DNA of 17,005 nucleotides, taken from Dehalococcoidia bacterium UBA2158. Its GTDB lineage: Bacteria; Chloroflexota; Dehalococcoidia; Lucifugimonadales; UBA3495. The DNA lies in contig DCWQ01000029.1 of NCBI GenBank assembly GCA_002328185.1, positions 1 through 17,005 on the forward strand. The letters are read 5' to 3'. This document shows positions 6,253 to 13,608 of the stretch, in pieces. Numbering within the stretch: the first letter of the stretch is position 1; each line of letters begins with the position of its first letter. The position numbers and the translations under genes were made by a program. The notes below the pieces were generated by a model. It saw only the letters and a list, made by a program, of their open reading frames with translations. It was not told where the DNA came from and made no database searches.

Positions 6253-6825
6253 GTGAACGAGCAAAAACAAGAAAAAACTCTCTCCCGCATTGGCCGGAAA
6301 CCCATACCCCTGCCTAATGGCGTCCAAGTGGAAATCCAGTACGGGGGAGTCAAAGTCACCGGTCCCATGGGGACACTTGAGCAGAAATACCACCCGGAAG
6401 TAGTAGTCAAGGTGGAAGACGGGACAGTCATAGTGGAACGGCAGTCGGCCGGCAAGTTCCACCATTCGCTGCACGGCCTGACCAGGAGCCTCATCTTCAA
6501 TGCTGTGACTGGAGTGTCCGAAGGGTTCTCCAAGACCTTGGATCTGATGGGCGTCGGCTACCGGGTTGCGGAAGCGGGCAAAGGGATCACGTTGAACGTA
6601 GGCCACAGCCACGCTGTTGAGATCCAGCCGGATGACGGCGTAACCATGGAAGTGGAAGGAAACAACCGGGTCCACATCCGCGGTATTGACAAACAGAAAG
6701 TCGGGCAATTGGCGGCCCGGGTCAGAAGGGTCCGGCCCCCGAACGCCTACAAAGAAAAAGGAATCAAGTACTCCGACGAAATACTTCACTTTAAACCAGG
6801 AAAAGCGGCGGCTAGGAAGGCTTAA
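6253..6825 (+). CDS. rplF: 50S ribosomal protein L6
   Basis: A 190-residue L6 from the GTG at 6253. The family opening SRIGRKPIPLPNGV appears at about residue 10, followed by VKVTGPMGTLEQKYHPEV. The second domain has LDLMGVGYRV and closes with VGQLAARVRRVRPPNAYKEKGIKYSDE. L6 binds near the sarcin-ricin loop where translational GTPases act. The frame is open further upstream (GTG 6205), but that would overlap the conserved end of rpsH by 41 nt. The 6253 start, 7 nt after the rpsH stop with GGTGAT (6241-6246) upstream, is more economical. TTG 6247 is a third possibility. Confidence 0.95.
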   Translation: MNEQKQEKTLSRIGRKPIPLPNGVQVEIQYGGVKVTGPMGTLEQKYHPEVVVKVEDGTVIVERQSAGKFHHSLHGLTRSLIFNAVTGVSEGFSKTLDLMGVGYRVAEAGKGITLNVGHSHAVEIQPDDGVTMEVEGNNRVHIRGIDKQKVGQLAARVRRVRPPNAYKEKGIKYSDEILHFKPGKAAARKA

Positions 6826-6863
6826 TATCCTGTTGGAGCACCCCGAGCCAAGTAGAAACAAAC

Positions 6864-7232
6864 ATGCCTAAAGATAAGAACGCAAAACGACTGAGAAAAA
6901 TACGGCACATCCGGCTACGGAACAAGATTTCCGGAACGCCGGAACGCCCCAGGCTGGCTGTGTTCCGCAGCCTACGCCATATCTACGCCCAGGTGATCGA
7001 CGACACCACCGGGCGCACCCTTGCGTCCGCTTCCAGCGCCGATGCCGTCAAAGAGGCCGGTGGGCCCATCGTCCCCAAGATGGACGCGTCCACTGCGGTG
7101 GGCAAATTGGTGGCGCAGAGAGCGATCGCCGAGGGCATCACTCAGGTCGTGTTCGACCGGGGCGGCTGTAAATTTCATGGCCGGGTCAAAGCGCTGGCGG
7201 AAGCAACTCGCGAAGCCGGCTTAAACTTCTGA
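6864..7232 (+). CDS. rplR: 50S ribosomal protein L18
   Basis: A 122-residue L18. It has the basic N-terminal segment KRLRKIRHIRLRNKISGT, then PERPRLAVFRSLRHIYAQVIDD, the central VGKLVAQRAIAEGI, and the closing FDRGGCKFHGRVKALAEATREAGLNF. L18 binds 5S rRNA together with L5 in the central protuberance. It starts 38 nt after rplF, with no strong ribosome-binding site visible. It is followed by a 57-nt gap that contains a 10-bp palindrome (7238-7247), probably incidental. Confidence 0.98.
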   Translation: MPKDKNAKRLRKIRHIRLRNKISGTPERPRLAVFRSLRHIYAQVIDDTTGRTLASASSADAVKEAGGPIVPKMDASTAVGKLVAQRAIAEGITQVVFDRGGCKFHGRVKALAEATREAGLNF

Positions 7233-7289
7233 TAGTGATTCGAATCGCAGATTCTGCTTACCACAGAGACAGGGAGGTCTAGTCCGAAT

Positions 7290-7967
7290 ATGGCCCAAGC
7301 CCCTAACAGGTTCTTCAACGATAGAGACCGCGGCCGAGGCCGGGAAGAAGACACCGGTGGATTCACCGAAAGGGTGGTCTTCACCCGCCGAATCGCCAAG
7401 GTTGTTAAGGGAGGCCGTCGTCTCCGTTTTAACGCTTTGGTTGTAGTGGGAGACGGTCAGGGCGAGGTCGGCGTTGGCCTAGGCAAAGCACTGGTCATCC
7501 CAGACGCGGTCAGGAAAGGCAACGCTGTTGCCCGGCGCGAAACGGTCAAGATTCCTATTAAGGGGACCACCATTCCCCAGCAGATCACAGTCAAGAAAGG
7601 CGCCACCATTGTGATGATCAAGCCAGCCCAAGAAGGCACCGGAGTCATCGCCGCCGGCGCCATGCGCGCCATATTGGAACTGGGCGGCGTGAAAGACGTT
7701 GTCGGGAAATCCATGGGATCCAGGAACCCGATCAACATCGTCTACGCGACCATGGAAGCCCTTAGGCAATTGAAAGACCCTGACATCGAGCTGGCCCGCA
7801 GACTGGGCCGGCCAATGCCAAATGAAGAAAACAAGATTGAAACCGTGCCTGTTGGCGCCAATCCAGATGGGGTCCCAGCCCAAACGCCAGACGAAGTTCA
7901 GGTCGATACTGGCGCTGTTGAATCACTGATGAGCCAAAGACCCGGCGAAACCCTTGAGGGAGAATAA
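7290..7967 (+). CDS. rpsE: 30S ribosomal protein S5 with extended C-terminus
   Basis: A 225-residue S5; the family is usually about 165-180. Residues 1-25 are a charged leader (NDRDRGRGREE). The double-stranded RNA-binding-like domain spans about 26-90 (RVVFTRRIAKVVKGGRRLRFNALVVVGD, GKALVIPDAVRK). The second domain holds AAGAMRAILELGGVKDVVGKSMGSRNPINIVYATMEAL. The family core ends near RRLGRPMP (residue 177). The remaining ~48 residues are polar, Pro/Asp/Glu/Gln-rich and probably disordered. S5 contributes to decoding fidelity and mRNA entry. AGGGAGGT (7271-7278) lies 11 nt before the ATG. Confidence 0.96.
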   Translation: MAQAPNRFFNDRDRGRGREEDTGGFTERVVFTRRIAKVVKGGRRLRFNALVVVGDGQGEVGVGLGKALVIPDAVRKGNAVARRETVKIPIKGTTIPQQITVKKGATIVMIKPAQEGTGVIAAGAMRAILELGGVKDVVGKSMGSRNPINIVYATMEALRQLKDPDIELARRLGRPMPNEENKIETVPVGANPDGVPAQTPDEVQVDTGAVESLMSQRPGETLEGE

Positions 7968-8005
7968 AGGCCGAACTCCCTAATCGGGTATACGGTCGAA
8001 TTATC

Positions 8006-8185
8006 ATGGCGGAATTAAAGATCACCTGGACCAAAAGCACCATCGGAAAACCGGGCAACCAGGCGCGGATCATCAAGTCTCTAGGACTGCACCGGTTGAA
8101 CCACACCGTGGTCCATCAGGACTCACCGACCATCCGCGGCATGGTGAATAAGGTCAGCCACCTCGTAAAGGTGGAGATAACCTAA
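8006..8185 (+). CDS. rpmD: 50S ribosomal protein L30
   Basis: A short frame of 59 residues. It begins MAELKITWTKSTIGKPGNQA, with the L30 motif KSxIGxPxxQ, continues as IIKSLGLHRLNHTVVHQDSP and ends VNKVSHLVKVEIT. This matches the bacterial L30 length and pattern exactly, and the place between rpsE and rplO is the standard one. The ATG at 8006 lies 38 nt after rpsE, without an obvious ribosome-binding site. Confidence 0.96.
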   Translation: MAELKITWTKSTIGKPGNQARIIKSLGLHRLNHTVVHQDSPTIRGMVNKVSHLVKVEIT

Positions 8186-8186
8186 A

Positions 8187-8271
8187 CCGCCTACAGCAGG
8201 CGGCCCTACCTGGCAAACCGGGCAAACCGGCATTACAGCAACCTCGAAACCGTTTACCAACGGTCTCGAGG
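8187..8271 (+). promoter_or_regulatory. Structured spacer between rpmD and rplO: two hairpins and a 9-bp tandem repeat
   Basis: The 133-nt spacer (8186-8318) has three structures in a row. First, an inverted repeat CCGCCT/AGGCGG (8187-8192 and 8198-8203) with a 5-nt loop. Second, a tandem 9-mer GGCAAACCG (8212-8220, 8221-8229). Third, a 12-bp stem with one mismatch, CCTCGAAACCGT (8242-8253) against ACGGTCTCGAGG (8260-8271), closing a 6-nt loop. No U-run follows, so neither is an ordinary intrinsic terminator. A TATACT (8282-8287) lies downstream but no matching -35 element is evident. The role is unknown; an RNA structure affecting rplO/secY expression or RNA processing is possible. Confidence 0.45.
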
Positions 8272-8318
8272 CATCTAAAATTATACTAGTCGGCGTAGTA
8301 GAACAAAGAGGCACGCCC

Positions 8319-8768
8319 ATGATGGAACACCAGATAGCACCTAGCAAAGGCGCACGGAAAAATAGAAAACGGGTCGGACGCGGCGACGCGGCAGGCCAGG
8401 GAAGCACTGCAGGCCGGGGCAATAAGGGACAGAAGTCCCGCTCTGGTGGCGGAGTCCCCCCTTGGTTTGAAGGTGGTCAGTTGCCCTTAATCAAAGGTTT
8501 GCCCATGAAACGGGGCTTCCACAACCCCTTCAAGACCTATTACTCGCTGATCAAGATCGAAACTCTTGAGACTTTTGAAGCGGGAGAGCACATCACTCCG
8601 GAACTTCTTCTGGAGCGCGGCTACCTGCGGAACCTCAATCTACCGGTTAAGATCGTCGGCGACGGCGAGATCAGTAAGGCTTTGACTGTGGTGGCGGCCA
8701 AATTCACCCAGTCTGCTAAAGCCAAGATCGAGGCGGCACAAGGTACGGCGGAGGAGATTGCGGCGTAA
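8319..8768 (+). CDS. rplO: 50S ribosomal protein L15
   Basis: A 149-residue L15. The N-terminal Gly/Arg/Lys-rich part is typical: APSKGARKNRKRVGRG, then GRGNKGQKSRSGGGVPPWFEGGQLPL. The globular part has LPMKRGFHNPF and ends with VVAAKFTQSAKAKIEAAQG. L15 is a late-assembly protein of the large subunit. Two consecutive ATGs (8319, 8322) are possible; AAGAGG (8306-8311) is 7 or 10 nt upstream. The stop shares a base with secY. The usual L15 opening is a few residues shorter, so the second Met may be used. Confidence 0.97.
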   Translation: MMEHQIAPSKGARKNRKRVGRGDAAGQGSTAGRGNKGQKSRSGGGVPPWFEGGQLPLIKGLPMKRGFHNPFKTYYSLIKIETLETFEAGEHITPELLLERGYLRNLNLPVKIVGDGEISKALTVVAAKFTQSAKAKIEAAQGTAEEIAA

Positions 8769-10096
8769 TGATGAACGCCGAGGTTCAGGCTGGTAAATTT
8801 CCTAAGCTGATTCAGGCGGCGATTGACGCCTTCAGCCTACCTGACCTGCGGGCCAAGATTCTCTTTACGCTGGCCATCCTCGCACTCTACCGGTTCATTG
8901 CCCACATCCCCCTTCCGGGCATTGACCAGGTACAACTAGACAACCTCTTTAGGAACAACGAACTCCTCGGCTTCTTGGACCTGTTCAGCGGCGGAGCGCT
9001 CAGCCGTATGAGCATCGTCGCACTGGGCGTGTTCCCCTATATCACTTCGTCCATCATCATCCAGTTGCTGACTCCGGTCATACCCATGCTCCAGGACATG
9101 TCCCGCGAAGGTGAGGCAGGCCGGGCCAAGATCAACCGGTTGACGCATTATATAACCATCCCCATCGCATTTGCCCAGGGGTATGGACAACTGGTCCTAT
9201 TGCAGCAGAGCAACGTCATAGCTGAAGTGGGATTCTCCGGAGACGCGCTCTTGCCCACCATCGCGGCCCTGTTTTCAATTGCCGCCGGCACCATGTTCTT
9301 GGTCTGGTTGGGCGAGATGATTACGGAGCGGGGCATCGGTAACGGCATCTCGCTGATAATCTTCGCCGGCATCGTCGCTGGATTCCCTAGGCTGTTGACC
9401 CAGGGTTTCTTGGACCGTGACAACGTGCTCGGGATCGGCTTCTTCGCCCTCATCGGCGTGCTGATAATCGCCTCTATCGTGATGTTCAACGAGGCCCACC
9501 GGCGTATCCCGGTGCAGTACGGACGCAGTATCTTCAGAGGCGGGAGGATGTACCGCCAGAGCGGTGCCACCTATCTACCCCTGCGCATAAATTCGGCGGG
9601 CATGATACCGCTGATCTTTGCCTTTTCCATTGTCATTTTGCCCGGCACTATTGCCACTTACTTCGCCACCAATACCACGTGGATCGGCGACGTGGCCAAC
9701 TTTTTTGCAGACTTGTTGATACCAACCTCGCCCCTTTACTGGGTGATGGTGTTTATCCTGGTGGTAATGTTCACTTTCTTCTATACGCTGGTTGTGTTCA
9801 ACCAGCAGCAACTTGCTGAGAACCTACAGAAGAACGGCGGGTTCGTTTTGGGTATCCGGCCCGGAAAGCCGACCCAGGACTATCTGAACCGTGTGATCGT
9901 GCGCATAACCCTGGGTGGCGCCCTATTCCTAGGCACCATCGCCATCATGCCCTATATCGCGTCGCTCATCACCGACGTCCAAGCCATATCCTTAAGCAGT
10001 ACCAGCCTTTTGATCATGGTGGGGGTCGGCCTGGATACTCTGCGTCAACTTGAGGCGCAGTTGATGATGCGGAATTACGAAGGGTTCCTGAGATAG
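8768..10096 (+). CDS. secY: Protein translocase subunit SecY
   Basis: A 442-residue membrane protein with about ten hydrophobic segments, the normal SecY size. Clear markers are FRFIAHIPLPGI-like RFIAHIPLPGI in TM1, ERGIGNGISL (187-196), LRINSAGMIPLIFA (272-285), the cytosolic loop GGFVLGIRPGKPTQDYLNR (357-375) that contacts SecA or the ribosome, and GVGLDTLRQLEAQLMMRNYEGF near the C-terminus. It forms the protein-conducting channel with SecE and SecG. The ATG overlaps the rplO stop (TAATG), with GGAGGAG (8750-8756) upstream; a second ATG follows at 8771. Placement after rplO is standard. Confidence 0.98.
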   Translation: MMNAEVQAGKFPKLIQAAIDAFSLPDLRAKILFTLAILALYRFIAHIPLPGIDQVQLDNLFRNNELLGFLDLFSGGALSRMSIVALGVFPYITSSIIIQLLTPVIPMLQDMSREGEAGRAKINRLTHYITIPIAFAQGYGQLVLLQQSNVIAEVGFSGDALLPTIAALFSIAAGTMFLVWLGEMITERGIGNGISLIIFAGIVAGFPRLLTQGFLDRDNVLGIGFFALIGVLIIASIVMFNEAHRRIPVQYGRSIFRGGRMYRQSGATYLPLRINSAGMIPLIFAFSIVILPGTIATYFATNTTWIGDVANFFADLLIPTSPLYWVMVFILVVMFTFFYTLVVFNQQQLAENLQKNGGFVLGIRPGKPTQDYLNRVIVRITLGGALFLGTIAIMPYIASLITDVQAISLSSTSLLIMVGVGLDTLRQLEAQLMMRNYEGFLR

Positions 10097-10097
10097 C

Positions 10098-10748
10098 ATG
10101 GCCCAGGGACTGCGATTGGTTTTATTCGGCCCTCCGGGCGCCGGAAAAGGTACTCAGGCGCAATTGCTACGGGACCGCTTCGACCTGACGCACATTGCCT
10201 CGGGCGACCTATTTCGGCACCACCTTGGCCAAGGAACGCCTCTGGGACTGCGGGCCAAAGAGTACATGAACAAAGGGGAACTGGTCCCCGACGAAGTGAC
10301 CATAGACATCATCCTGGACGAAGTTATGTCTATCCGGGACGACGACGGATTTATTCTGGACGGGTTCCCCAGAAATCCCAATCAGGCCCAAGTATTAGAA
10401 AAGAAACTGTCTGCCGAGTCCCGGAACCTGGACAAGGTGGTCCATATCGACGTCTCAGAGCCGGAGCTTTTGCGCCGCCTCGGTGGCCGGTACGTCTGCC
10501 GTGCCTGTCAAGCGCCTCACTCCATAAGGGAGGGCGAAGAGGTCAAGAATTGCGATCAGTGCGGCGGGGAACTATACCAGCGCGACGATGACGCACCGGT
10601 GGCGATCAAAAAGAGACTAGCGGTCTATAACGAAGAGACCTCGCCTCTGCTGGGCTTTTACCGCTCGCGAGGAGTATTAGTTGACGTCTCCGGCGACAAC
10701 ACCGTCGACGAGGTCAACAAACAGGTATTGGCGGCACTCGGCGCTTAA
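10098..10748 (+). CDS. adk: Adenylate kinase, zinc-lid type
   Basis: A 216-residue long-form adenylate kinase (ATP + AMP to 2 ADP), cytosolic. The P-loop is GPPGAGKGT (11-19). The AMP-binding part has SGDLFR (35-40), and DGFPR is at 88-92. The LID domain (about 127-165) carries four cysteines, Cys134/137 and Cys152/155, in the CxxC...CxxC arrangement that binds structural zinc. The catalytic arginine context KKRLAVYNEETSPL follows. The ATG lies one base after the secY stop. Its presence between secY and map is a conserved arrangement. No odd residues were noted. Confidence 0.98.
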   Translation: MAQGLRLVLFGPPGAGKGTQAQLLRDRFDLTHIASGDLFRHHLGQGTPLGLRAKEYMNKGELVPDEVTIDIILDEVMSIRDDDGFILDGFPRNPNQAQVLEKKLSAESRNLDKVVHIDVSEPELLRRLGGRYVCRACQAPHSIREGEEVKNCDQCGGELYQRDDDAPVAIKKRLAVYNEETSPLLGFYRSRGVLVDVSGDNTVDEVNKQVLAALGA

Positions 10749-10851
10749 AACGGTTGAGCCAAGGCCGGAAATCGGCAACGCTCTTTGGGATCTGATTTTG
10801 AGGGGTTCTAACTGGGTTCCCAAGACAGCTAATCCGGAGTAGAATATACCA

Positions 10852-11658
10852 GTGAATCGCGGCCAAAAAACAAAGACCGCTTCTAACTCGCCGTCCACCT
10901 ACTCTGGGGGGATCACAATAAAGTCGCCCCAAGAGTTGGACTCTATGCGTCATGCAGGAGCGATAGTCGGCGCGGTTATAGACTTGTTGAAGGCTGCGGT
11001 GGCCCCAAACATGACCACCCTGGACTTGGACAAGATAGCGTACAAAGAGATTACTCGGCAGGGAGCCAAACCCACTTTCTTGGGTTATCAGGGATTCCCG
11101 GCCAGTATCTGTACGTCGGTCAACGAGGAAATCGTCCACGGAATTCCCGGCAAACGGGTGCTCCTGGAGGGCGATATCGTCAAGGTCGATGTGGGCGCGA
11201 CCATCGAAGGCTTCATCGGCGACGCGGCGGTTTCCCTGCCTGTGGGCGAGGTTACCCCCGAAGCCATAGCCTTGATGGAGCACACACGCATTAGTCTTGA
11301 AGAAGGTATCAACGCGGCCCAGCCCGGTGGGCGGGTCGGAGATATAGGCGCGGCGGTGCAGGCCTACGGCGAAAGCCGGGGGTATGGCGTTGTTAGGGAG
11401 TTCGTGGGACACGGTGTTGGCCGGTTCCTGCATGAGGATCCCCAGGTGCCCAACTACGGGCAAGCGGGCCTGGGCCCGTTGCTCCACGTTGGGATGTGCA
11501 TCGCCATCGAGCCCATGTTCAACTTGGGCGACTGGCACACGAAGATATTGGACGACGAGTGGACCGTGATCACCGCCGATGGTAAGCTCTCGGCCCACTT
11601 CGAGCATTCCATAGCCATAACCGAGGACGGACCGGAGATTCTTACCGTCCATGGGTAA
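10852..11658 (+). CDS. map: Methionine aminopeptidase, type I
   Basis: A 268-residue type I MetAP, which removes the initiator Met from nascent proteins. Five metal ligands are visible by comparison with the E. coli enzyme: Asp113 and Asp124 (KVDVGATIEGFIGDAA), His187 (GHGVGRFLHEDP), Glu220 (IEPMF) and Glu251 (FEHSIAITEDG); the substrate-side His96 lies in NEEIVHGIPG. The start is GTG at 10852. The conserved part begins at about residue 21 (ITIKSPQELDSMRHAG), so there is a short Ser/Lys/Thr-rich extension of ~20 residues; no start codon closer to the core was found. The 103-nt gap after adk holds no clear signal. GGAG (10836-10839) is 12 nt upstream. Confidence 0.97.
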   Translation: MNRGQKTKTASNSPSTYSGGITIKSPQELDSMRHAGAIVGAVIDLLKAAVAPNMTTLDLDKIAYKEITRQGAKPTFLGYQGFPASICTSVNEEIVHGIPGKRVLLEGDIVKVDVGATIEGFIGDAAVSLPVGEVTPEAIALMEHTRISLEEGINAAQPGGRVGDIGAAVQAYGESRGYGVVREFVGHGVGRFLHEDPQVPNYGQAGLGPLLHVGMCIAIEPMFNLGDWHTKILDDEWTVITADGKLSAHFEHSIAITEDGPEILTVHG

Positions 11659-11661
11659 CTA

Positions 11662-11724
11662 GGGGCCAAGAATGGCCCTCCGCTTGATTCCGGAGTAGAA
11701 ACCGGGGTGTGCGGAAATTCGCAC
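11662..11724 (+). promoter_or_regulatory. Two small inverted repeats in the map-infA spacer
   Basis: The spacer 11659-11737 contains GGGCC/GGCCC (11663-11667 and 11674-11678, extendable by one G-T pair) with a 6-nt loop. It also contains GTGCG/CGCAC (11709-11713 and 11720-11724) with a 6-nt loop. Neither is followed by a U-run. Short stems like these arise by chance in GC-rich DNA, but both fall in one of the few sizeable gaps, just ahead of the infA ribosome-binding site (AAGGGG, 11728-11733). A control element for infA is possible but unproven. Confidence 0.25.
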
Positions 11725-11737
11725 GTGAAGGGGATTT

Positions 11738-11956
11738 ATGGCGAAGAAACAAGCGATAGAGGTCGAGGCCAGCGTTAAAGAAGCCCTGCCCAACGGGATG
11801 TTCCGCGTGGAACTGCCCAATGACCACGAGGTGTTGGCCCATGTGTCCGGCAAAATCAGGATGCACTTCATCCGCGTGTTGCCTGGCGACCGGGTGTTGG
11901 TGGAGCTTTCTCCATACGACCTGGCCCGGGGCCGCATCACCTATCGATTCAAGTAA
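11738..11956 (+). CDS. infA: Translation initiation factor IF-1
   Basis: A 72-residue OB-fold protein of standard IF-1 length. It has IEVEASVKEALPNGMFRVEL, then HEVLAHVSGKIRMHFIRVLPGDRV and the typical end VELSPYDLARGRITYRFK. IF-1 occupies the 30S A site during initiation. The ATG at 11738 follows AAGGGG (11728-11733) with 4 nt spacing. It lies 79 nt after map, and rpmJ follows after 44 nt, the common order infA-rpmJ-rpsM. Confidence 0.98.
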   Translation: MAKKQAIEVEASVKEALPNGMFRVELPNDHEVLAHVSGKIRMHFIRVLPGDRVLVELSPYDLARGRITYRFK

Positions 11957-12000
11957 CCCGCCTTAATCAACCCGGTTCAAGTATATGAAGGCTGTCCATC

Positions 12001-12114
12001 ATGAAAGTATCAGCATCGGTTAAACCCAGGTGCAATAACTGCCGTGTGATCAAGCGCAAAGGCGTGGTCAGGATTATCTGTTCCAACGCCCGTCACGCCC
12101 AACGGCAAGGCTAA
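12001..12114 (+). CDS. rpmJ: 50S ribosomal protein L36, zinc-binding
   Basis: A 37-residue protein read directly from 12001: MKVSASVKPRCNNCRVIKRK, then GVVRIICSNARHAQRQG. It has the L36 zinc set Cys11, Cys14, Cys27 and His32. Length and motif match the C+ form of L36. GAAGG (11987-11991) lies 9 nt before the ATG. The position between infA and rpsM is standard. Confidence 0.97.
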   Translation: MKVSASVKPRCNNCRVIKRKGVVRIICSNARHAQRQG

Positions 12115-12160
12115 TCAAAGCAATATTCATTTAAACGGCGGCTTTTAAAGGAGGCCCGGA

Positions 12161-12550
12161 GTGGTCCGTATCGCTGGAGTAGACGTTCCTGACCGGAAGA
12201 GGGCTCACGTTGCCCTCAGAAGTATCTATGGCATCGGTCCCAAGATCGCCGAAGAGATTTTGCTTAAGGCCGAGCTAGACCCGGTTATTCCCCCGCGGAT
12301 GAACGAATTGTCCGAAGAACAGATCGACCGCATCCGGGAACTTGTCGACCGCGATTACGTCTCGGAGGGCGACCTGCGCCGGGAAGTACAACAGAACATT
12401 CGCCGGCTGATAGAGATCGGTTCCTACCGTGGCAACCGCCACCGCAGGAACCTGCCCGTCGCCGGCCAGCGTACCAAGACCAATGCCCGCACTCGCAAAG
12501 GCCCCCGGCGGACCGTAGCCGGTCGTGGCAGGCGCAGCGGCGGCAAGTAG
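12161..12550 (+). CDS. rpsM: 30S ribosomal protein S13
   Basis: A 129-residue S13. It begins MVRIAGVDVPDRKRAHVALRSIYGIG, and has the helical part EEQIDRIRELVDRDYVSEGDLRREV. The signature RLIEIGSYRGNRHRRNLPVAGQRTKTNARTRKGPRRT is followed by a basic end. S13 forms the head contact with S19 and the intersubunit bridges to L5. The start is GTG at 12161, with an excellent ribosome-binding site AAAGGAGG (12147-12154) 6 nt upstream, the strongest in the alpha part. The 46-nt gap before it holds only this signal. Confidence 0.98.
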   Translation: MVRIAGVDVPDRKRAHVALRSIYGIGPKIAEEILLKAELDPVIPPRMNELSEEQIDRIRELVDRDYVSEGDLRREVQQNIRRLIEIGSYRGNRHRRNLPVAGQRTKTNARTRKGPRRTVAGRGRRSGGK

Positions 12551-12580
12551 TAGGCATTTAAGGCTGAGTGAGAATAACTT

Positions 12581-12964
12581 ATGGCTAGACCCAGGACTAG
12601 GCGCCGCGAGCGCCGCTCTGTTCCCCAGGGACGGGCGTACATTTACTCCACGTTCAACAATACGCTGGTGAGCCTCACGGACCCTCTGGGTAACGTGATT
12701 GCCACGGCCAGCGCCGGGACCGTGGGGTTCAAAGGCTCCCGTAAAGGAACTGCCTTCGCCGCCCAACGCGCCGCGGAACAGGCCGCCCGCAAGGGTATGG
12801 ACTCCGGCCTACGGCAGATAGACGTGCTTATCAAAGGCCCAGGCGCAGGACGCGAGGCCGCCATCCGGTCTCTACAGGGCGCCGGGCTGTTTGTAACCAG
12901 TATCCGGGATGTAACTCCCATCCCTCACAACGGGTGTCGCCCGCCAAAACGAAGGAGAGTGTAA
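12581..12964 (+). CDS. rpsK: 30S ribosomal protein S11
   Basis: A 127-residue S11. It has a basic N-terminus (ARPRTRRRERRSVPQG), then AYIYSTFNNTLVSLTDPLGNVI, the core AGTVGFKGSRKGTAFAAQ, and the C-terminal signature SIRDVTPIPHNGCRPPKRRRV. S11 is on the 30S platform near the E site and mRNA exit. The ATG is 30 nt after rpsM, with only a weak purine stretch upstream. rpsD follows after 10 nt. Confidence 0.98.
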   Translation: MARPRTRRRERRSVPQGRAYIYSTFNNTLVSLTDPLGNVIATASAGTVGFKGSRKGTAFAAQRAAEQAARKGMDSGLRQIDVLIKGPGAGREAAIRSLQGAGLFVTSIRDVTPIPHNGCRPPKRRRV

Positions 12965-12974
12965 CTCCAAACCC

Positions 12975-13601
12975 ATGGGAAGATATACAGGACCATCCTG
13001 CCGCCTTTGCCGGCGGTCCGGTGAAAAGTTATTCCTGAAGGGCGATAAGTGTTTCACGCCCCGATGTGCCTTTGAGAAACGCCGCAACCCGCCCGGTGAC
13101 GTGTCCCGCCGCCGCAGACGGCCCACGGACTATGGCGTTCACCTGCGTGAAAAGCAAAAGGCCAAGTACATCTACGGCGTCATGGAAGGCCAGTTCCGCC
13201 GTTATATGACCGAGGCTTTCAATACCCAGGGTGTCACCGGCATGAACCTGCTCCGCTCTCTTGAGCGCCGACTGGACAACGTAGTGTTCCAACTGGGATT
13301 CTCCGACTCTAGGAAACAAGGCCGCCAGAGCGTCATGCACGGCCACTTCCGGGTCAACGGAAACAAGACTGACGTGCCCTCTTTCCAGGTCAAACCCGGA
13401 GACGTGGTCTCCTGGAAGCCGGCGCTAAAGACCACCGATTTTTACGCTGGGCGCATCGACGGCGTGCCCAAGCGCCCCGTGCCTGCCTGGTTGGCCCTGG
13501 ATTCGGGCGATATGGTCGGCACGGTCGTATCGTTGCCTGCCGATGAAGACCTGCAGGCGATAGTAGATTCAAGGCTAATAGTAGAGTTTTACTCGAGGTA
13601 G
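12975..13601 (+). CDS. rpsD: 30S ribosomal protein S4 (four-cysteine, zinc-type)
   Basis: A 208-residue S4. The N-terminal domain has Cys9, Cys12, Cys26 and Cys31, the pattern of zinc-containing S4. The S4-type RNA-binding domain follows (MNLLRSLERRLDNVVFQLGF, then GRQSVMHGHFRVNG and PGDVVSWK). It closes with LPADEDLQAIVDSRLIVEFYSR. S4 nucleates 30S assembly and, in enteric bacteria, represses the alpha operon; I cannot see the known pseudoknot target here. A GGAG lies in the rpsK end but about 17 nt upstream, rather far for normal use. Confidence 0.98.
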   Translation: MGRYTGPSCRLCRRSGEKLFLKGDKCFTPRCAFEKRRNPPGDVSRRRRRPTDYGVHLREKQKAKYIYGVMEGQFRRYMTEAFNTQGVTGMNLLRSLERRLDNVVFQLGFSDSRKQGRQSVMHGHFRVNGNKTDVPSFQVKPGDVVSWKPALKTTDFYAGRIDGVPKRPVPAWLALDSGDMVGTVVSLPADEDLQAIVDSRLIVEFYSR

Positions 13602-13608
13602 TTTGTCC

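Noticed and set aside
7238..7247. Ten-base palindrome GATTCGAATC between rplR and rpsE
   Set aside because: A single short palindrome with no second copy in a comparable position; likely chance.
10714..11652. A 312-codon open frame on the minus strand across map
   Set aside because: It is fully antisense to a gene with all catalytic residues intact. Its own translation shows no recognisable family, and such antisense frames are common in GC-rich genes.
10833..11700. The 12-mer TCCGGAGTAGAA present before map (10833-10844) and before infA (11689-11700)
   Set aside because: Several identical 12-mer pairs are expected by chance in a 17-kb window, and its distance to the two start codons differs (7 versus 37 nt).
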